From contig JBARXY010000025.1 of the NCBI GenBank assembly GCA_049647585.1, forward strand, positions 1 to 64,000: 64,000 nt of DNA, given 5' to 3'. The stretch's first letter is position 1; the number at the start of each line of letters is the position of its first letter. The notes under the pieces are model-generated. The model had not been told where the DNA came from, did no database searches, and saw only the letters and a list, made by a program, of their open reading frames with translations. The DNA comes from JAGQSZ01 sp049647585. GTDB taxonomy: Bacteria > Actinomycetota > Acidimicrobiia > Acidimicrobiales > Microtrichaceae. Below, piece after piece: positions 17,178 to 25,275 of the stretch. The position numbers were made by a program, and so were the translations under genes.

Positions 17178-17324
17178 AGCGATAATTCCGTTTCGATCGA
17201 GAATTGGTGAGAAACCCTCAGATAGAGGCCTCGCCGCAGCGTAGTGTCCCTTTTGGGAACTGCTGATCAAGACAGAACGCGCTACACTCGGCCTCTCAGT
17301 CATTCGGATGACGGGAGTCCCATC

Positions 17325-17570
17325 GTGAAGAAGGGTCGGCACCGCCGATATGAAGAGGCTCGCGCCCTAAAGCGCGGCCCCGATCTCGATATTGATGCGC
17401 TCTTTACAGACCTCGAAGGTGAGCCTGTGGTGGTCGCAACAGGATTCGACAACAGCACCGGCGACAGCAGCAATGGAAACAGCAGCAACACGAGCACCGA
17501 GGACGACGCATATTCGTACGACTCAGGTGACGATGACGGCTACGACGATGACGTCTACAAGGGCCGCTGA
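17325..17570 (+). CDS. small protein with basic head and acidic tail
   Basis: An 81-residue protein starting at the GTG at 17325, with GGGAG about eight bases before. The head is MKKGRHRRYEEARALKRGPD-like and strongly basic. The middle (DIDALFTDLEGEP) looks ordered, and the tail is Asn/Ser then Asp/Tyr-rich (DSGDDDGYDDDVYKGR). I do not recognise the family. It is divergent from the glucosidase and has a TACACT hexamer at 17283. Codon use follows the neighbours, so it is likely real. Possibly nucleic-acid- or protein-binding. Confidence 0.55.
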   Translation: MKKGRHRRYEEARALKRGPDLDIDALFTDLEGEPVVVATGFDNSTGDSSNGNSSNTSTEDDAYSYDSGDDDGYDDDVYKGR

Positions 17571-18580
17571 CGGCCAGATTTAGTAGCTGGCCCAGCCAGT
17601 CGTTGCATCAATCGCTCGACATCTCGCTTCGACGAGACCACTATTCCGCCCGACGGCAGTTCAGACTGCCAGGGCGAGCCATCGACAAGGCCAGCGGGTG
17701 GCAGCAGAGGAATTCCCCGGATCGCCAGACCCGCGGGAGTCCCGCCGCTGGCCGACGGATGACGGAACGAAATCGGGCCGGCCCAAAGTCCTCCTTCGAA
17801 ACACGTCAGCCTCGCGGGCAGACGGGTTTGGGTTGCCACCTCAGAGGCCACCCAGAGGACGAAGTCGTGGTATCGGCGGGTCCAGTCATCGCACATGTCG
17901 AGGACTGCCTGCCCCTCCAGCGGCTCGCTCTGTCGATCACAGAAGGCAACGACACTGGCCAGCCGCGCCAGGCGTCGACTGCCCCTCAGCCGAGCAGCAT
18001 CACGCGTGGTCAGACGCCTTGCGGGAACATCGGCGAGCCTCGGCTCGTTGCGCCACTTCCGGGCTCGCAGCGCAGCGTTCCTGGCCCGTTCACAGACATC
18101 CTCGGGTAGCGATGTCACGGTCTCTGGACTGCGAAGCACGCGACCGGCATTTGCTATTGACTCAAGTGCCGCTACCAGGAAACGGTTCTCGACCGTGTCG
18201 AAGCTTCGCGAGGACGTGCCGCATACGAACACGTCCTCGTTGCCGAGTGCGTTGGCTCTGGCGGTGATGGTCTCGGACCAGAGGATCGGACCCCTTACCG
18301 ACAGAATGCATCTCTCGCTATCGGTCGCGGTGGTGGTCGTGAGTGTGCGGAACACGTACTCCATCTGATTGAGCATCTCGTCGGCTTCATCGGACGCCGC
18401 CAACGAGATACTCAAGGAGTTCCGTAGCGAGAACATGTCGACGCCCGTCAGCGCGGCTGCAAACGCAACCGATCTGCTGCCGCGTGTTCTTCGCTCCCAG
18501 ATTTCTGCTGTGGAGGCACCGGCGGTATCACGGAAGGCGATCTGGGAGCCGACAGCGGCGTCAGGCGACAAGTTCCTCAC
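17555..18580 (-). CDS. McrC/DUF2357-like partner of an McrB-like ATPase, no nuclease motif seen
   Basis: A 341-residue soluble protein whose start lies inside the last 20 bases of the ATPase gene, so it is coupled to it. The segment VRGPILWSETITARANA, followed by SSRSFDTVENRFLVAALESI, resembles the region of McrC/DUF2357 proteins ahead of their PD-(D/E)xK nuclease domain. The C-terminal third (VLWVASEVATQTRLPARLTC, then LAIRGIPLLPPAGL) shows no D...ExK pattern I can identify. Either the nuclease is missing, or the protein is a different effector or adaptor. The role (restriction, DNA repair or housekeeping) is inferred only from the ATPase partner. Confidence 0.55.
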   Translation of the reverse strand: MRNLSPDAAVGSQIAFRDTAGASTAEIWERRTRGSRSVAFAAALTGVDMFSLRNSLSISLAASDEADEMLNQMEYVFRTLTTTTATDSERCILSVRGPILWSETITARANALGNEDVFVCGTSSRSFDTVENRFLVAALESIANAGRVLRSPETVTSLPEDVCERARNAALRARKWRNEPRLADVPARRLTTRDAARLRGSRRLARLASVVAFCDRQSEPLEGQAVLDMCDDWTRRYHDFVLWVASEVATQTRLPARLTCFEGGLWAGPISFRHPSASGGTPAGLAIRGIPLLPPAGLVDGSPWQSELPSGGIVVSSKRDVERLMQRLAGPATKSGRQRPL

Positions 18581-19496
18581 CGAGCAGTTCAGCGATCACT
18601 CGACGGCACTCTGACTGCTCCGCAGGGTCCAGGTTGGCCGACAGCAGGCGGTAGAGGCGGATCCCCTGATGTTCGTCGAGCCCTTCGAACTGCGGGAGGA
18701 AGAACGCATAGAAGATTTCGTACAGCAGTCGTGACTCGGTGATCGAGTCCTTTGAGCGACGACGAGCGTATTTCGCCGCGTCGACATAGATGGCGGGACC
18801 CAGGTTGTTGAGGGTCCGCAGGGGAAGGAGTTTCCGGACGACTTCGTCCGCGCCCTGGAGCAGCTGTTCATACGCCGCTTCCGGCGGGGTGCCGATCTCG
18901 ATGAACGCGAACCGTCGCATCAACGCGTACGACATGTCGAACAGCAGGTGCTTGTCCATCGCGTTCATGGTGGCGATGATTCGCCAACTCGCGGGTAGGC
19001 GGATCGGATCGGTTCCGTCTGGAGCAGGAAGACCGTGCGGAACCAGCGAGACTGGGCGAACCTGGCCCGAGCGCCGGAATGGTAGGACCACCGCTGAGCC
19101 GGACAGCACAGTGAACAGCTGCCCGAACGCCCGATCGAAGTTGGAGCGGTTCAATTCGTCGATGACCAGCCATTTGCCGGATTCGATGGCTTCGACGAAC
19201 AGCCCCGGACGGAAGATGAGGCCTTCCGGAGTTGGCTGGAGTCCGCCGATCGTCTCGAAGGTCGTCCATTCCGACGTGGCTGTAGTCGGCTGGTAGCCGG
19301 TGCACAGCATGGCGTGACGGGCCTGCTCGGCTGCCAGGTAGGCCAGAGTTGTCTTGCCCGTGCCGGGGGGACCGGTCAGGATGACGTGCTTTCCAGCCTC
19401 GAGAGCTGCCACCAGCTGTTCGATCACATGATCCGGAAAGATCATTCCCTCAGCGATCGCCAGGCGGGTTAGTTCGGCTGCAGTGAAACTGGCCAT
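18561..19496 (-). CDS. McrB-like AAA+ ATPase
   Basis: A 311-residue AAA+ protein of the McrB/dynein-related (AAA_5) group. Walker A is LTGPPGTGKTT (residues 40-50). Walker B is WLVIDELNRSNFDRAFGQLF (Asp113, Glu114), with the NR-x-x-FD-x-AFGQL pattern typical of McrB motors. Sensor 1 is ATMNAMDKHLLFDMSYAL, followed by an arginine-finger-like MRRFAF. There is no N-terminal modified-base recognition domain. It forms an operon with the overlapping McrC-like gene downstream. Such motors feed DNA to, or remodel, a partner effector. A housekeeping role in this lineage is equally possible. Confidence 0.85.
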   Translation of the reverse strand: MASFTAAELTRLAIAEGMIFPDHVIEQLVAALEAGKHVILTGPPGTGKTTLAYLAAEQARHAMLCTGYQPTTATSEWTTFETIGGLQPTPEGLIFRPGLFVEAIESGKWLVIDELNRSNFDRAFGQLFTVLSGSAVVLPFRRSGQVRPVSLVPHGLPAPDGTDPIRLPASWRIIATMNAMDKHLLFDMSYALMRRFAFIEIGTPPEAAYEQLLQGADEVVRKLLPLRTLNNLGPAIYVDAAKYARRRSKDSITESRLLYEIFYAFFLPQFEGLDEHQGIRLYRLLSANLDPAEQSECRRVIAELLGEELVA

Positions 19497-19600
19497 GACA
19501 CGAGATCGGCGTCGACTCCTCGGAACTTGAGAAAGCCGATCTGCTCAGGCTCGCTTGAGGAAGCCGAACTGGTCAGCCCCGTCCTAGAAGTCCGAAATGC

Positions 19601-20344
19601 TCAGGCTCGCTTGGTACGACGCACTGGTGCTGCCACCGATGTGGCACGTGCGCCAGCGAGTACAACCAGTTCCCCGAACACCTCGTCGCCGACCAGGGCG
19701 ACGATTTCGTCGGCGAGCGATTCGAGCACGGTGACATGGCCGATGAATGCGTCGTCGGACTCGGTGCACCACCAGTGGAACTCTTCGCCACCTTCACCCC
19801 AGTCCCGACGCTTCCAGTCGGTCAAGGTCCAGGTGGTGTGCCCGACGTCGTCGACATGGTGCGAAAGACGCAACGGAAGTTGCCAGCAGACCTCTGGCTT
19901 CCAGTCGAGGAAACTCTCACCCGCCTCGACCGCTCCGACATGGAGTGCACAGCCCGGCCCGGCAGCAAAGCCGTTCCGGTTCAAAAAGATGCAGGCCCCA
20001 TCGTGGACCTTTGTCATCCACTTACCCTTCGACTCCCTGGTGAGCGGTCCGCCGAGTTGCGCAGCCACCGGTGCGAACTGCCACTGCTCCGGGGTCAGCC
20101 GCTCGACGTGTTTGAGGACCCGCTTGCGGTCACCGGAGTCGGCGAAGTGGGCGCCGTGGCTGCAGCAGCCCTGGTTCAGATCGGTGGCATCTTCGGGCAG
20201 CACACCTTTACAACCGTCACCGAAAATGCAGGTCCAGTTGCTCTGCAGAAAAGTCAGGTCGAACAGGTAGGTGTCGCCGTCATGTTCGAGCGAAACCCAG
20301 TCCCGGTCGGGTGTCAGCGGTCCTGGGTCGGCTACGGGGTACAC
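19601..20344 (-). CDS. Cys-rich YkgJ-like putative metal-binding protein
   Basis: A 247-residue protein with clustered cysteines: CIFGDGCKG, QGCCSHGAHF, GACIFLN, GPGCALHV and KPEVCWQLPLR. This spacing resembles the zinc- or iron-chelating YkgJ type. Trp/His-rich segments (EEFHWWCTESDDAFIG) follow. It overlaps the end of fbiC by 13 bases in the same direction, so it is likely co-translated with F420 synthesis. The function is unknown. A role in metal or Fe-S supply, or in an F420-linked reaction, is a guess from context. Confidence 0.6.
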   Translation of the reverse strand: MYPVADPGPLTPDRDWVSLEHDGDTYLFDLTFLQSNWTCIFGDGCKGVLPEDATDLNQGCCSHGAHFADSGDRKRVLKHVERLTPEQWQFAPVAAQLGGPLTRESKGKWMTKVHDGACIFLNRNGFAAGPGCALHVGAVEAGESFLDWKPEVCWQLPLRLSHHVDDVGHTTWTLTDWKRRDWGEGGEEFHWWCTESDDAFIGHVTVLESLADEIVALVGDEVFGELVVLAGARATSVAAPVRRTKRA

Positions 20345-22809
20345 GGAACCTTGGCCACCTCGCCGTAGAGGGTCGTTCGCTGCACAAGGGTTCTTCCGAG
20401 CGGTTCGACCAGGTTCTGGAAGTCCTCGACGCTGACGTCCGTGCCGTGTTCGGCACCGGCCGCTCTGGAGATGTTCTCGTCCATCAGAGTGCCACCCAGG
20501 TCATTCGAGCCTGCTTGGAGGAGTTGGCTGACACCGCCGAATCCTATCTTCACCCATGACGCCTGGATGTTGTCGATCCAACCGTTGTAGACGATCCGGG
20601 CGACCGCGTGCATCAACAGCGTCTCTCTGAAGGTGGGGCCTCGCCGCGCTCGACGTTGCAGATACAACGGTGTCGCCATGTGGACGAAGGGAAGCCCAAC
20701 AAACTCGGTGAACCCGCCGGTCTCTTTCTGTAGCTCCCGGGTCCGCACCAGGTGTCGGGCCCAACTGATCGGCTGCTCCACCGATCCGAACATGATCGTC
20801 ACATTCGATCGCAGGCCGATCGAATGTGCGACGCGGTGGGCGTGGAGCCATTCCTCGGTGTTGATCTTGTCCGGACAGAGGATCTCCCGGACCCCGTCGT
20901 CGAGTATCTCCGCAGCGGTGCCGGGTAGCGAACGGAGCCCTGCGTCCATCAGGCGCTGCAGGTACTTCTCGAGCGGCTCCTCCAGACGCTTGGCGCCTTC
21001 TGTCACCTCGAGCGCGGTGAAGGCATGCAGGTGCATGTCGGGAACGGCTTCCTTCACTGCTCGACAGACGTCGATGTAGTAGTCGCCGTCGAAACTCGGG
21101 TGGATACCACCTACCAGGCAGACCTCGGTGGCACCGATGTCATCAGCCTCGACGACCCGTCGCTGCATTTCCTCGAGGGTCAACAGGTAAGGGGTCCCGC
21201 GGAGATTGAGGCTCATCGGGCCCTTCGAGAATCCGCAGAAGCGACACTTGAACGTGCAGACGTTGGTGTAGTTGATGTTGCGATTCTTGACGAAGGTGAC
21301 AACATCGCCGACGGTGCGTCGACGCAGTTCGTCAGCCACCTCGGCAACAGCGCGGACCTCGGGACCGCGGGCGCCGAACAGGTCGACGATTTGGGACTCC
21401 TCGACCTCCTGACCTTCCAGAACTCCGTCCAGAATCTCGCGCACCGAACCCCGAATGGCCTCCCTGACAGTGCCGCTGGTGGAGCGCTGCACGGCCGAGC
21501 TACTTCCGGACCCGGACGTCGCGGTGGCACCACCGCTGACGTTCGATGTCGGGATCAGTACGGCCGGTTCGACCGGAGCGCCCGAATACCAGGCGGTTGA
21601 GCGGTGTGAGGGCGCCTGGATGTTCACGACCTCGGCTCCCGTTCCGACGTCCTTCTTGGCCATGATCTTCTCGGGGAACATCGCCCCGGGGTCGTCTCGG
21701 CCAAGGCCTTCCGCATCGGAGCGATCCATGACGGGGAACCGCAGCGCCTCGTCGAGGAAACGCTCCGGCGTAAGAGCCCACTCCGGATAGATGGTCAGCC
21801 GGGGAGCGAGCGCAAAGCCACGGGATTCGGTCACCTCGGCGAGCAGGTCACGGCTCGGCCATGGACGCTCGGGGTTGACATGGTCAGCCGTAACCGGTGA
21901 GACACCGCCCCAGTCGTCAATCCCAGCGTCCAGGAGTACACCGAAGTCGTCGGAGAGATTCGGCGGCGCCTGCAGGTGGATCTCATTCGGCAGGATCAAC
22001 CTCGCCAGTGCAATTGCCTGCAGGTAGTCGTCGTGGGGACACGGCGCCGCCGAGTGCATTGACGTTCCTTCCTTCGGCAGGAAGTTCTGGACGATCACCT
22101 CCTGGACGTGGCCGTGTCGTCGATGCGACTCAGCGATTGCGAGCAGCGCATCGATCCGGTCGGTCGGCGACTCTCCGATACCGACGAGAATGCCGGTGGT
22201 GAAGGGGATCTGAAGTTCGCCGGCCGCCTCAAGAGTTGCGAGCCTGCGCTCCGGAGTCTTGTCCGGGGCTCCCCGGTGGCATTCGAGATCCGGGTTGAGA
22301 GACTCGATCATCATCCCCTGGGAGGGGGCAACGGTGCGGAGCAGCGCCAGTTCGTCGTGTGAAAGCGCCCCCGCGTTGGCGTGGGGCAACAGACCGGTCT
22401 CCTCCAGTACCAGGCGACACATCGCAGCCAGATAATCGACGGTGCTCTCGTAGCCACGCGCTGCCAGCCATTCGGCGGCCACCGGGTAGCGGGCCTCGGG
22501 CCTTTCGCCGAGGGTGAACAGAGCCTCGTGGCAGCCCACAGCGGCGCCACGTCTGGCGATGGCAAGAACCTGTTCCGGCTCAAGATATGGGGATTCAAGA
22601 CGGGCTGGGGGCTGGGCGAAGGTGCAGTAGCCACAGCGGTCCTGACACAACATCGTCAGCGGTATGAATACCTTGGGGGAGTAGGTGACCCTCGTACCGC
22701 TCCGCGCATCGCGAATTTTGCGGGCCTCGCCCATCAGTTCCGTCAGAGGACGGTCGAGCAGGCCGAGCGAATCGCCGCGTTCAAGCACTATTGGACTCCT
22801 TGTCAGCAC
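20332..22809 (-). CDS. fbiC: FbiC, F0 synthase (fused CofG-CofH)
   Basis: An 825-residue bifunctional radical-SAM enzyme making 7,8-didemethyl-8-hydroxy-5-deazariboflavin (F0), the chromophore of coenzyme F420. The N-terminal half is CofG-like with CQDRCGYCTF (Cys55, 59, 62). A Ser/Thr/Gly-rich linker around residues 425-455 joins it to the CofH-like half with CTFKCRFCGF. Both CxxxCxxC clusters are intact, and HANAGALSHDE and the DDWGGVSPVT block are recognisable. The length matches actinobacterial FbiC. The GTG at 22809 overlaps the HxlR gene by 29 bases. The organism should therefore make F420. Confidence 0.95.
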   Translation of the reverse strand: MLTRSPIVLERGDSLGLLDRPLTELMGEARKIRDARSGTRVTYSPKVFIPLTMLCQDRCGYCTFAQPPARLESPYLEPEQVLAIARRGAAVGCHEALFTLGERPEARYPVAAEWLAARGYESTVDYLAAMCRLVLEETGLLPHANAGALSHDELALLRTVAPSQGMMIESLNPDLECHRGAPDKTPERRLATLEAAGELQIPFTTGILVGIGESPTDRIDALLAIAESHRRHGHVQEVIVQNFLPKEGTSMHSAAPCPHDDYLQAIALARLILPNEIHLQAPPNLSDDFGVLLDAGIDDWGGVSPVTADHVNPERPWPSRDLLAEVTESRGFALAPRLTIYPEWALTPERFLDEALRFPVMDRSDAEGLGRDDPGAMFPEKIMAKKDVGTGAEVVNIQAPSHRSTAWYSGAPVEPAVLIPTSNVSGGATATSGSGSSSAVQRSTSGTVREAIRGSVREILDGVLEGQEVEESQIVDLFGARGPEVRAVAEVADELRRRTVGDVVTFVKNRNINYTNVCTFKCRFCGFSKGPMSLNLRGTPYLLTLEEMQRRVVEADDIGATEVCLVGGIHPSFDGDYYIDVCRAVKEAVPDMHLHAFTALEVTEGAKRLEEPLEKYLQRLMDAGLRSLPGTAAEILDDGVREILCPDKINTEEWLHAHRVAHSIGLRSNVTIMFGSVEQPISWARHLVRTRELQKETGGFTEFVGLPFVHMATPLYLQRRARRGPTFRETLLMHAVARIVYNGWIDNIQASWVKIGFGGVSQLLQAGSNDLGGTLMDENISRAAGAEHGTDVSVEDFQNLVEPLGRTLVQRTTLYGEVAKVPCTP

Positions 22810-23251
22810 AAATTTCAGTCGGTCCGAACGTCGATTCGCATTCCCAGCAGTAGTAGCCGAGATCTATCTCGGTGCCGCAGGGTTCATGAACCAATCGGGT
22901 CGGAGGGTCTTGTCCCTCGGCCAGCCAGCGGTCACCCCACTGCATGAGGGACACCAGAATCGGGGAGAGCTCCCGGCCCATCGGGGTCAGGCGGTACTCG
23001 TAGCGGGCAGGCCGGTCCTGGTACGGACGCTTGACCAGAATCCCGTCATCGACGAGTCGACGCAGCCGTTCTGCCAGCACCGCTCTTGGGATGTCGAGAT
23101 CCCGTCGAATCTCGTCGAACCTGCGGATACCCCTGAAGGCATCGCGCAGGATCAGGATCGTCCAGCGATCACCTACGACGTCGAGCGCAGACGCGATCGA
23201 ACAACTCGGGGGATCGGACTGTTCGGTTAGGTCGCCCCCCGGAGACTGCAT
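22781..23251 (-). CDS. HxlR-family transcriptional regulator
   Basis: A 156-residue regulator with the HxlR winged-helix domain: CSIASALDVVGDRWTILILR at residues 16-36, the recognition part around RRFDEIRRDLDIPRAVLAERL, and the wing YEYRLTPMG. The C-terminus has HEPCGTEIDLGYYCWEC, a possible metal or redox site not found in minimal HxlR proteins. It overlaps fbiC, so both are one transcript and the protein may control F420 synthesis. A probable operator lies upstream at 23280. Confidence 0.9.
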   Translation of the reverse strand: MQSPGGDLTEQSDPPSCSIASALDVVGDRWTILILRDAFRGIRRFDEIRRDLDIPRAVLAERLRRLVDDGILVKRPYQDRPARYEYRLTPMGRELSPILVSLMQWGDRWLAEGQDPPTRLVHEPCGTEIDLGYYCWECESTFGPTEICADKESNSA

Positions 23252-23279
23252 CAGGGAGCGACCCTAGCCAGGTTCACAT

Positions 23280-23309
23280 CCCGAACCAAGTCGGTTCGGG
23301 AAACGAACC
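23280..23309 (-). promoter_or_regulatory. inverted-repeat operator candidate for the HxlR gene
   Basis: CCCGAACC (23280-23287) and GGTTCGGG (23293-23300) form a perfect eight-base inverted repeat. A further CGAACC at 23304 makes a third half-site. It lies about 30-60 bases upstream of the HxlR start, suiting autoregulation. Confidence 0.45.
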
Positions 23310-23402
23310 CGCGATCGGACATCGAGTTCTGGGGGCCCATCGACCACCCACCACCGCCGCTGCAATGTCATTTCGTGGCACATCGCTCGACTTCGCGTTG
23401 AA

Positions 23403-23421
23403 ACGTACGCACTATACGTAC
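23403..23421 (+). promoter_or_regulatory. leaderless promoter/operator of the mazEF-like operon
   Basis: Two direct ACGTAC repeats, at 23403 and 23416, flank the likely -10 CACTAT (23410-23415). The ATG follows the second repeat immediately and there is no Shine-Dalgarno sequence. Antitoxins usually bind such repeats. Confidence 0.45.
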
Positions 23422-23655
23422 ATGCCCAACCGCACAATTAGCGTGCCCGACGATGTCGTGCCCATCATCGACAGCCTCGACATACCGTTCTCCCGGTGGG
23501 TGACCAACCAACTTCGTATCCACGGAGCGCAAGTGGTCGTACCGTTCGCCCAGCAACTCGAAGCAGATGCAGAACTCGCCGGAGTCGAGTGTCGACAGAG
23601 CGATCAAGATGCTCACGTAGTCGGCGAACGGATGCAACGGTTGGCACATTGGTGA
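23422..23655 (+). CDS. MazE/CopG-like antitoxin
   Basis: A 77-residue antitoxin. The N-terminal NRTISVPDDVVPIIDSL gives the beta strand and first helix of a ribbon-helix-helix domain, followed by a helical, acidic tail (QQLEADAELAGVE) expected to wrap the toxin. Start at 23422, where the fold begins. The upstream extension in the same frame crosses the promoter. The MazF-like toxin's GTG overlaps its stop, the usual toxin-antitoxin arrangement. Confidence 0.75.
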   Translation: MPNRTISVPDDVVPIIDSLDIPFSRWVTNQLRIHGAQVVVPFAQQLEADAELAGVECRQSDQDAHVVGERMQRLAHW

Positions 23656-23966
23656 GTCGCGGCGCTGTGCATTGGGTCGACGTCGACAAGCAACGGCCAT
23701 GTGTTGTTGTCTCTTCCAACGACGTTCTCGGAGTCGAAGTCTGGCAAACACTTGTCGTACCGCTGACGTCGAATCTCGATCGTGCCGGCCTCGCCGGCAA
23801 CGTGTTTCTCTCGACGACTGTGACGGGACTTCCGAAGGACTCGGTAGCCGTACCGCTCGGAATGGAACTGGTCGATCGCTCCTGGCTGGGCGACGCAGTC
23901 GGACAGCTACCGCAACCTCTCATCGACGACCTCGACCAAGGCATCAGAGCAGTTCTAGGCCTTTGA
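23652..23966 (+). CDS. MazF/PemK-type mRNA interferase toxin
   Basis: A 104-residue toxin of the MazF/PemK fold. RGAVHWVDVDKQRPCVVVSS at the N-terminus contains the conserved RP-x-VV strand. LVVPLTSNLDRAG and GLPKDSVAVPLGMELVDRSWL hold the rest of the SH3-like barrel with the conserved Ser/Thr region. It is expected to cleave single-stranded RNA at a short motif and arrest growth when the antitoxin is lost. The GTG at 23652 overlaps the antitoxin stop (GTGA). Confidence 0.85.
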   Translation: MSRGAVHWVDVDKQRPCVVVSSNDVLGVEVWQTLVVPLTSNLDRAGLAGNVFLSTTVTGLPKDSVAVPLGMELVDRSWLGDAVGQLPQPLIDDLDQGIRAVLGL

Positions 23967-24010
23967 GTTTAAGTCACGTCGCAGCCACGTACACGATGAC
24001 CGGCAGTCCG

Positions 24011-25108
24011 TCAGAGCGACGCGGCTCTGTCGGCCAGAACGTGAAGCAGTTCGTCGAAGGACTTCACGAACGCTGCAACTCCGTTGTCCTCGAGAACCTG
24101 TCCGACGTCGTCCATGTCAACGAACTTGCCAACCTCGGCCCAACGCTTCTCTGCCCCGGGCAGGTCGGCGTCGACGGTACGAGCCAGCGTTCCGTGGTCG
24201 TCGAAGGCTTCGAGGGTTGCCTCGGGCAGGGTGTTGATGCTGTCCGGTCCGATCAGGCTGTCGACATAGAGGGTGTCGGGGAAGTCGGGGTTCTTGGTCG
24301 AGGTCGATGCCCACAGCGGGCGCTGGACCTTGGCTCCCTTGGCGGCGAGGGCTTCCCAACGCTCACCCTGGAAGGTCTCGAGAAACGCCTTGTAGGCGAG
24401 TTGGCCCTGGGCGACCGCAGCCGTGCCGATCAATCCCTTGGCAGCTGGATCGTCAATTTCTCCGAGTCGGCTGTCGACCTCGGTGTCCACCCGACTGATG
24501 AAGAAACTGGCAACCGAAGCGATGTGGCTCAGATCGGTGACCCCCGATGCGACGGCGTCCTCGAGGCCAGAGATATATGCCTCCATCACCTCAACGTGGC
24601 GTTCCAGACTGAAGATGAGAGTGATGTTGATGTTGCAACCTTCGCCGATCATCTTCCGGATTGCCGGAACACCCTCGGCCGTGGCGGGGATCTTGACGAA
24701 CAGGTTGGGGCGGTCGATCCGCTTCCAGAGTTCACGGGCCTGTGCGATCGTGCCTTCGGTATCGAGCGCCAGCGCAGGGCTCACCTCGACCGAGACGAAA
24801 CCGTCACCTCCGTCCGACTCGTCGTACACGGGGCGCAGCAGTTCGAGCGCATCGACGATGTCGGTGACGACCAGGTCCCAGTAGGCATCGATCGTCGACC
24901 TTCCGGCGGCGGTCAGTTCCTTGAGCTGATCGGAGTAGCTGTCTCCGGTCGCGATCGCCTTCTGGAAGATAGAAGGATTGGAGGTGATCCCCCGCACCCC
25001 ACGTTCGATCCAGTTGGCGATTTCGCCGGATTTCAGCCAGTCACGGCGGAGGTTGTCCAGCCATGGACTTTGGCCCTGAACATCGAACAGATCGTGGATA
25101 TTACCCAT
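24011..25108 (-). CDS. tal: transaldolase
   Basis: A 365-residue transaldolase moving a dihydroxyacetone unit between sugar phosphates in the non-oxidative pentose phosphate pathway. GVRGITSNPSIFQKAI, NLFVKIPATAEG (Schiff-base Lys), NINITLIFSLE and RPLWASTSTKNP are all intact. The length fits the actinobacterial subclass (about 360-370). It follows transketolase on the same strand after 167 bases that contain a large hairpin. It also seems to have its own leaderless promoter (TAGTAT), so it can be expressed separately. Confidence 0.95.
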   Translation of the reverse strand: MGNIHDLFDVQGQSPWLDNLRRDWLKSGEIANWIERGVRGITSNPSIFQKAIATGDSYSDQLKELTAAGRSTIDAYWDLVVTDIVDALELLRPVYDESDGGDGFVSVEVSPALALDTEGTIAQARELWKRIDRPNLFVKIPATAEGVPAIRKMIGEGCNINITLIFSLERHVEVMEAYISGLEDAVASGVTDLSHIASVASFFISRVDTEVDSRLGEIDDPAAKGLIGTAAVAQGQLAYKAFLETFQGERWEALAAKGAKVQRPLWASTSTKNPDFPDTLYVDSLIGPDSINTLPEATLEAFDDHGTLARTVDADLPGAEKRWAEVGKFVDMDDVGQVLEDNGVAAFVKSFDELLHVLADRAASL

Positions 25109-25115
25109 GCACCGA

Positions 25116-25121
25116 ATACTA
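25116..25121 (-). promoter_or_regulatory. -10 hexamer TAGTAT of tal, leaderless
   Basis: On the minus strand TAGTAT ends seven bases before the transaldolase ATG, without a Shine-Dalgarno sequence. Confidence 0.45.
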
Positions 25122-25156
25122 GACCCCGGTGGATGCCACCCAACTAGGCCGCAGAG

Positions 25157-25214
25157 ACGCGTCCGTGGGCGCGATTTCTCACGGAGAGCGCAATAAACGC
25201 GCCCACGGACGCGT
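25157..25214 (-). terminator. perfect 17-bp inverted repeat between tkt and tal
   Basis: The arms 25157-25173 and 25198-25214 are exact reverse complements (ACGCGTCCGTGGGCGCG). The 24-base loop itself contains a small TCTC-ACG-GAGA hairpin. No T-run flanks it. It could terminate, process or stabilise the transketolase transcript. Confidence 0.6.
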
Positions 25215-25275
25215 GTTCATCACCCTGGGTGATATTTCGCATCCATGAGTTCGCGCCGTGCGTTGGATCAGAGTG

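Noticed and set aside
23672..25147. 491-residue plus-strand frame opposite transaldolase
   Set aside because: Covers the MazF and transaldolase genes, both certain, and encodes a low-complexity sequence without motifs.
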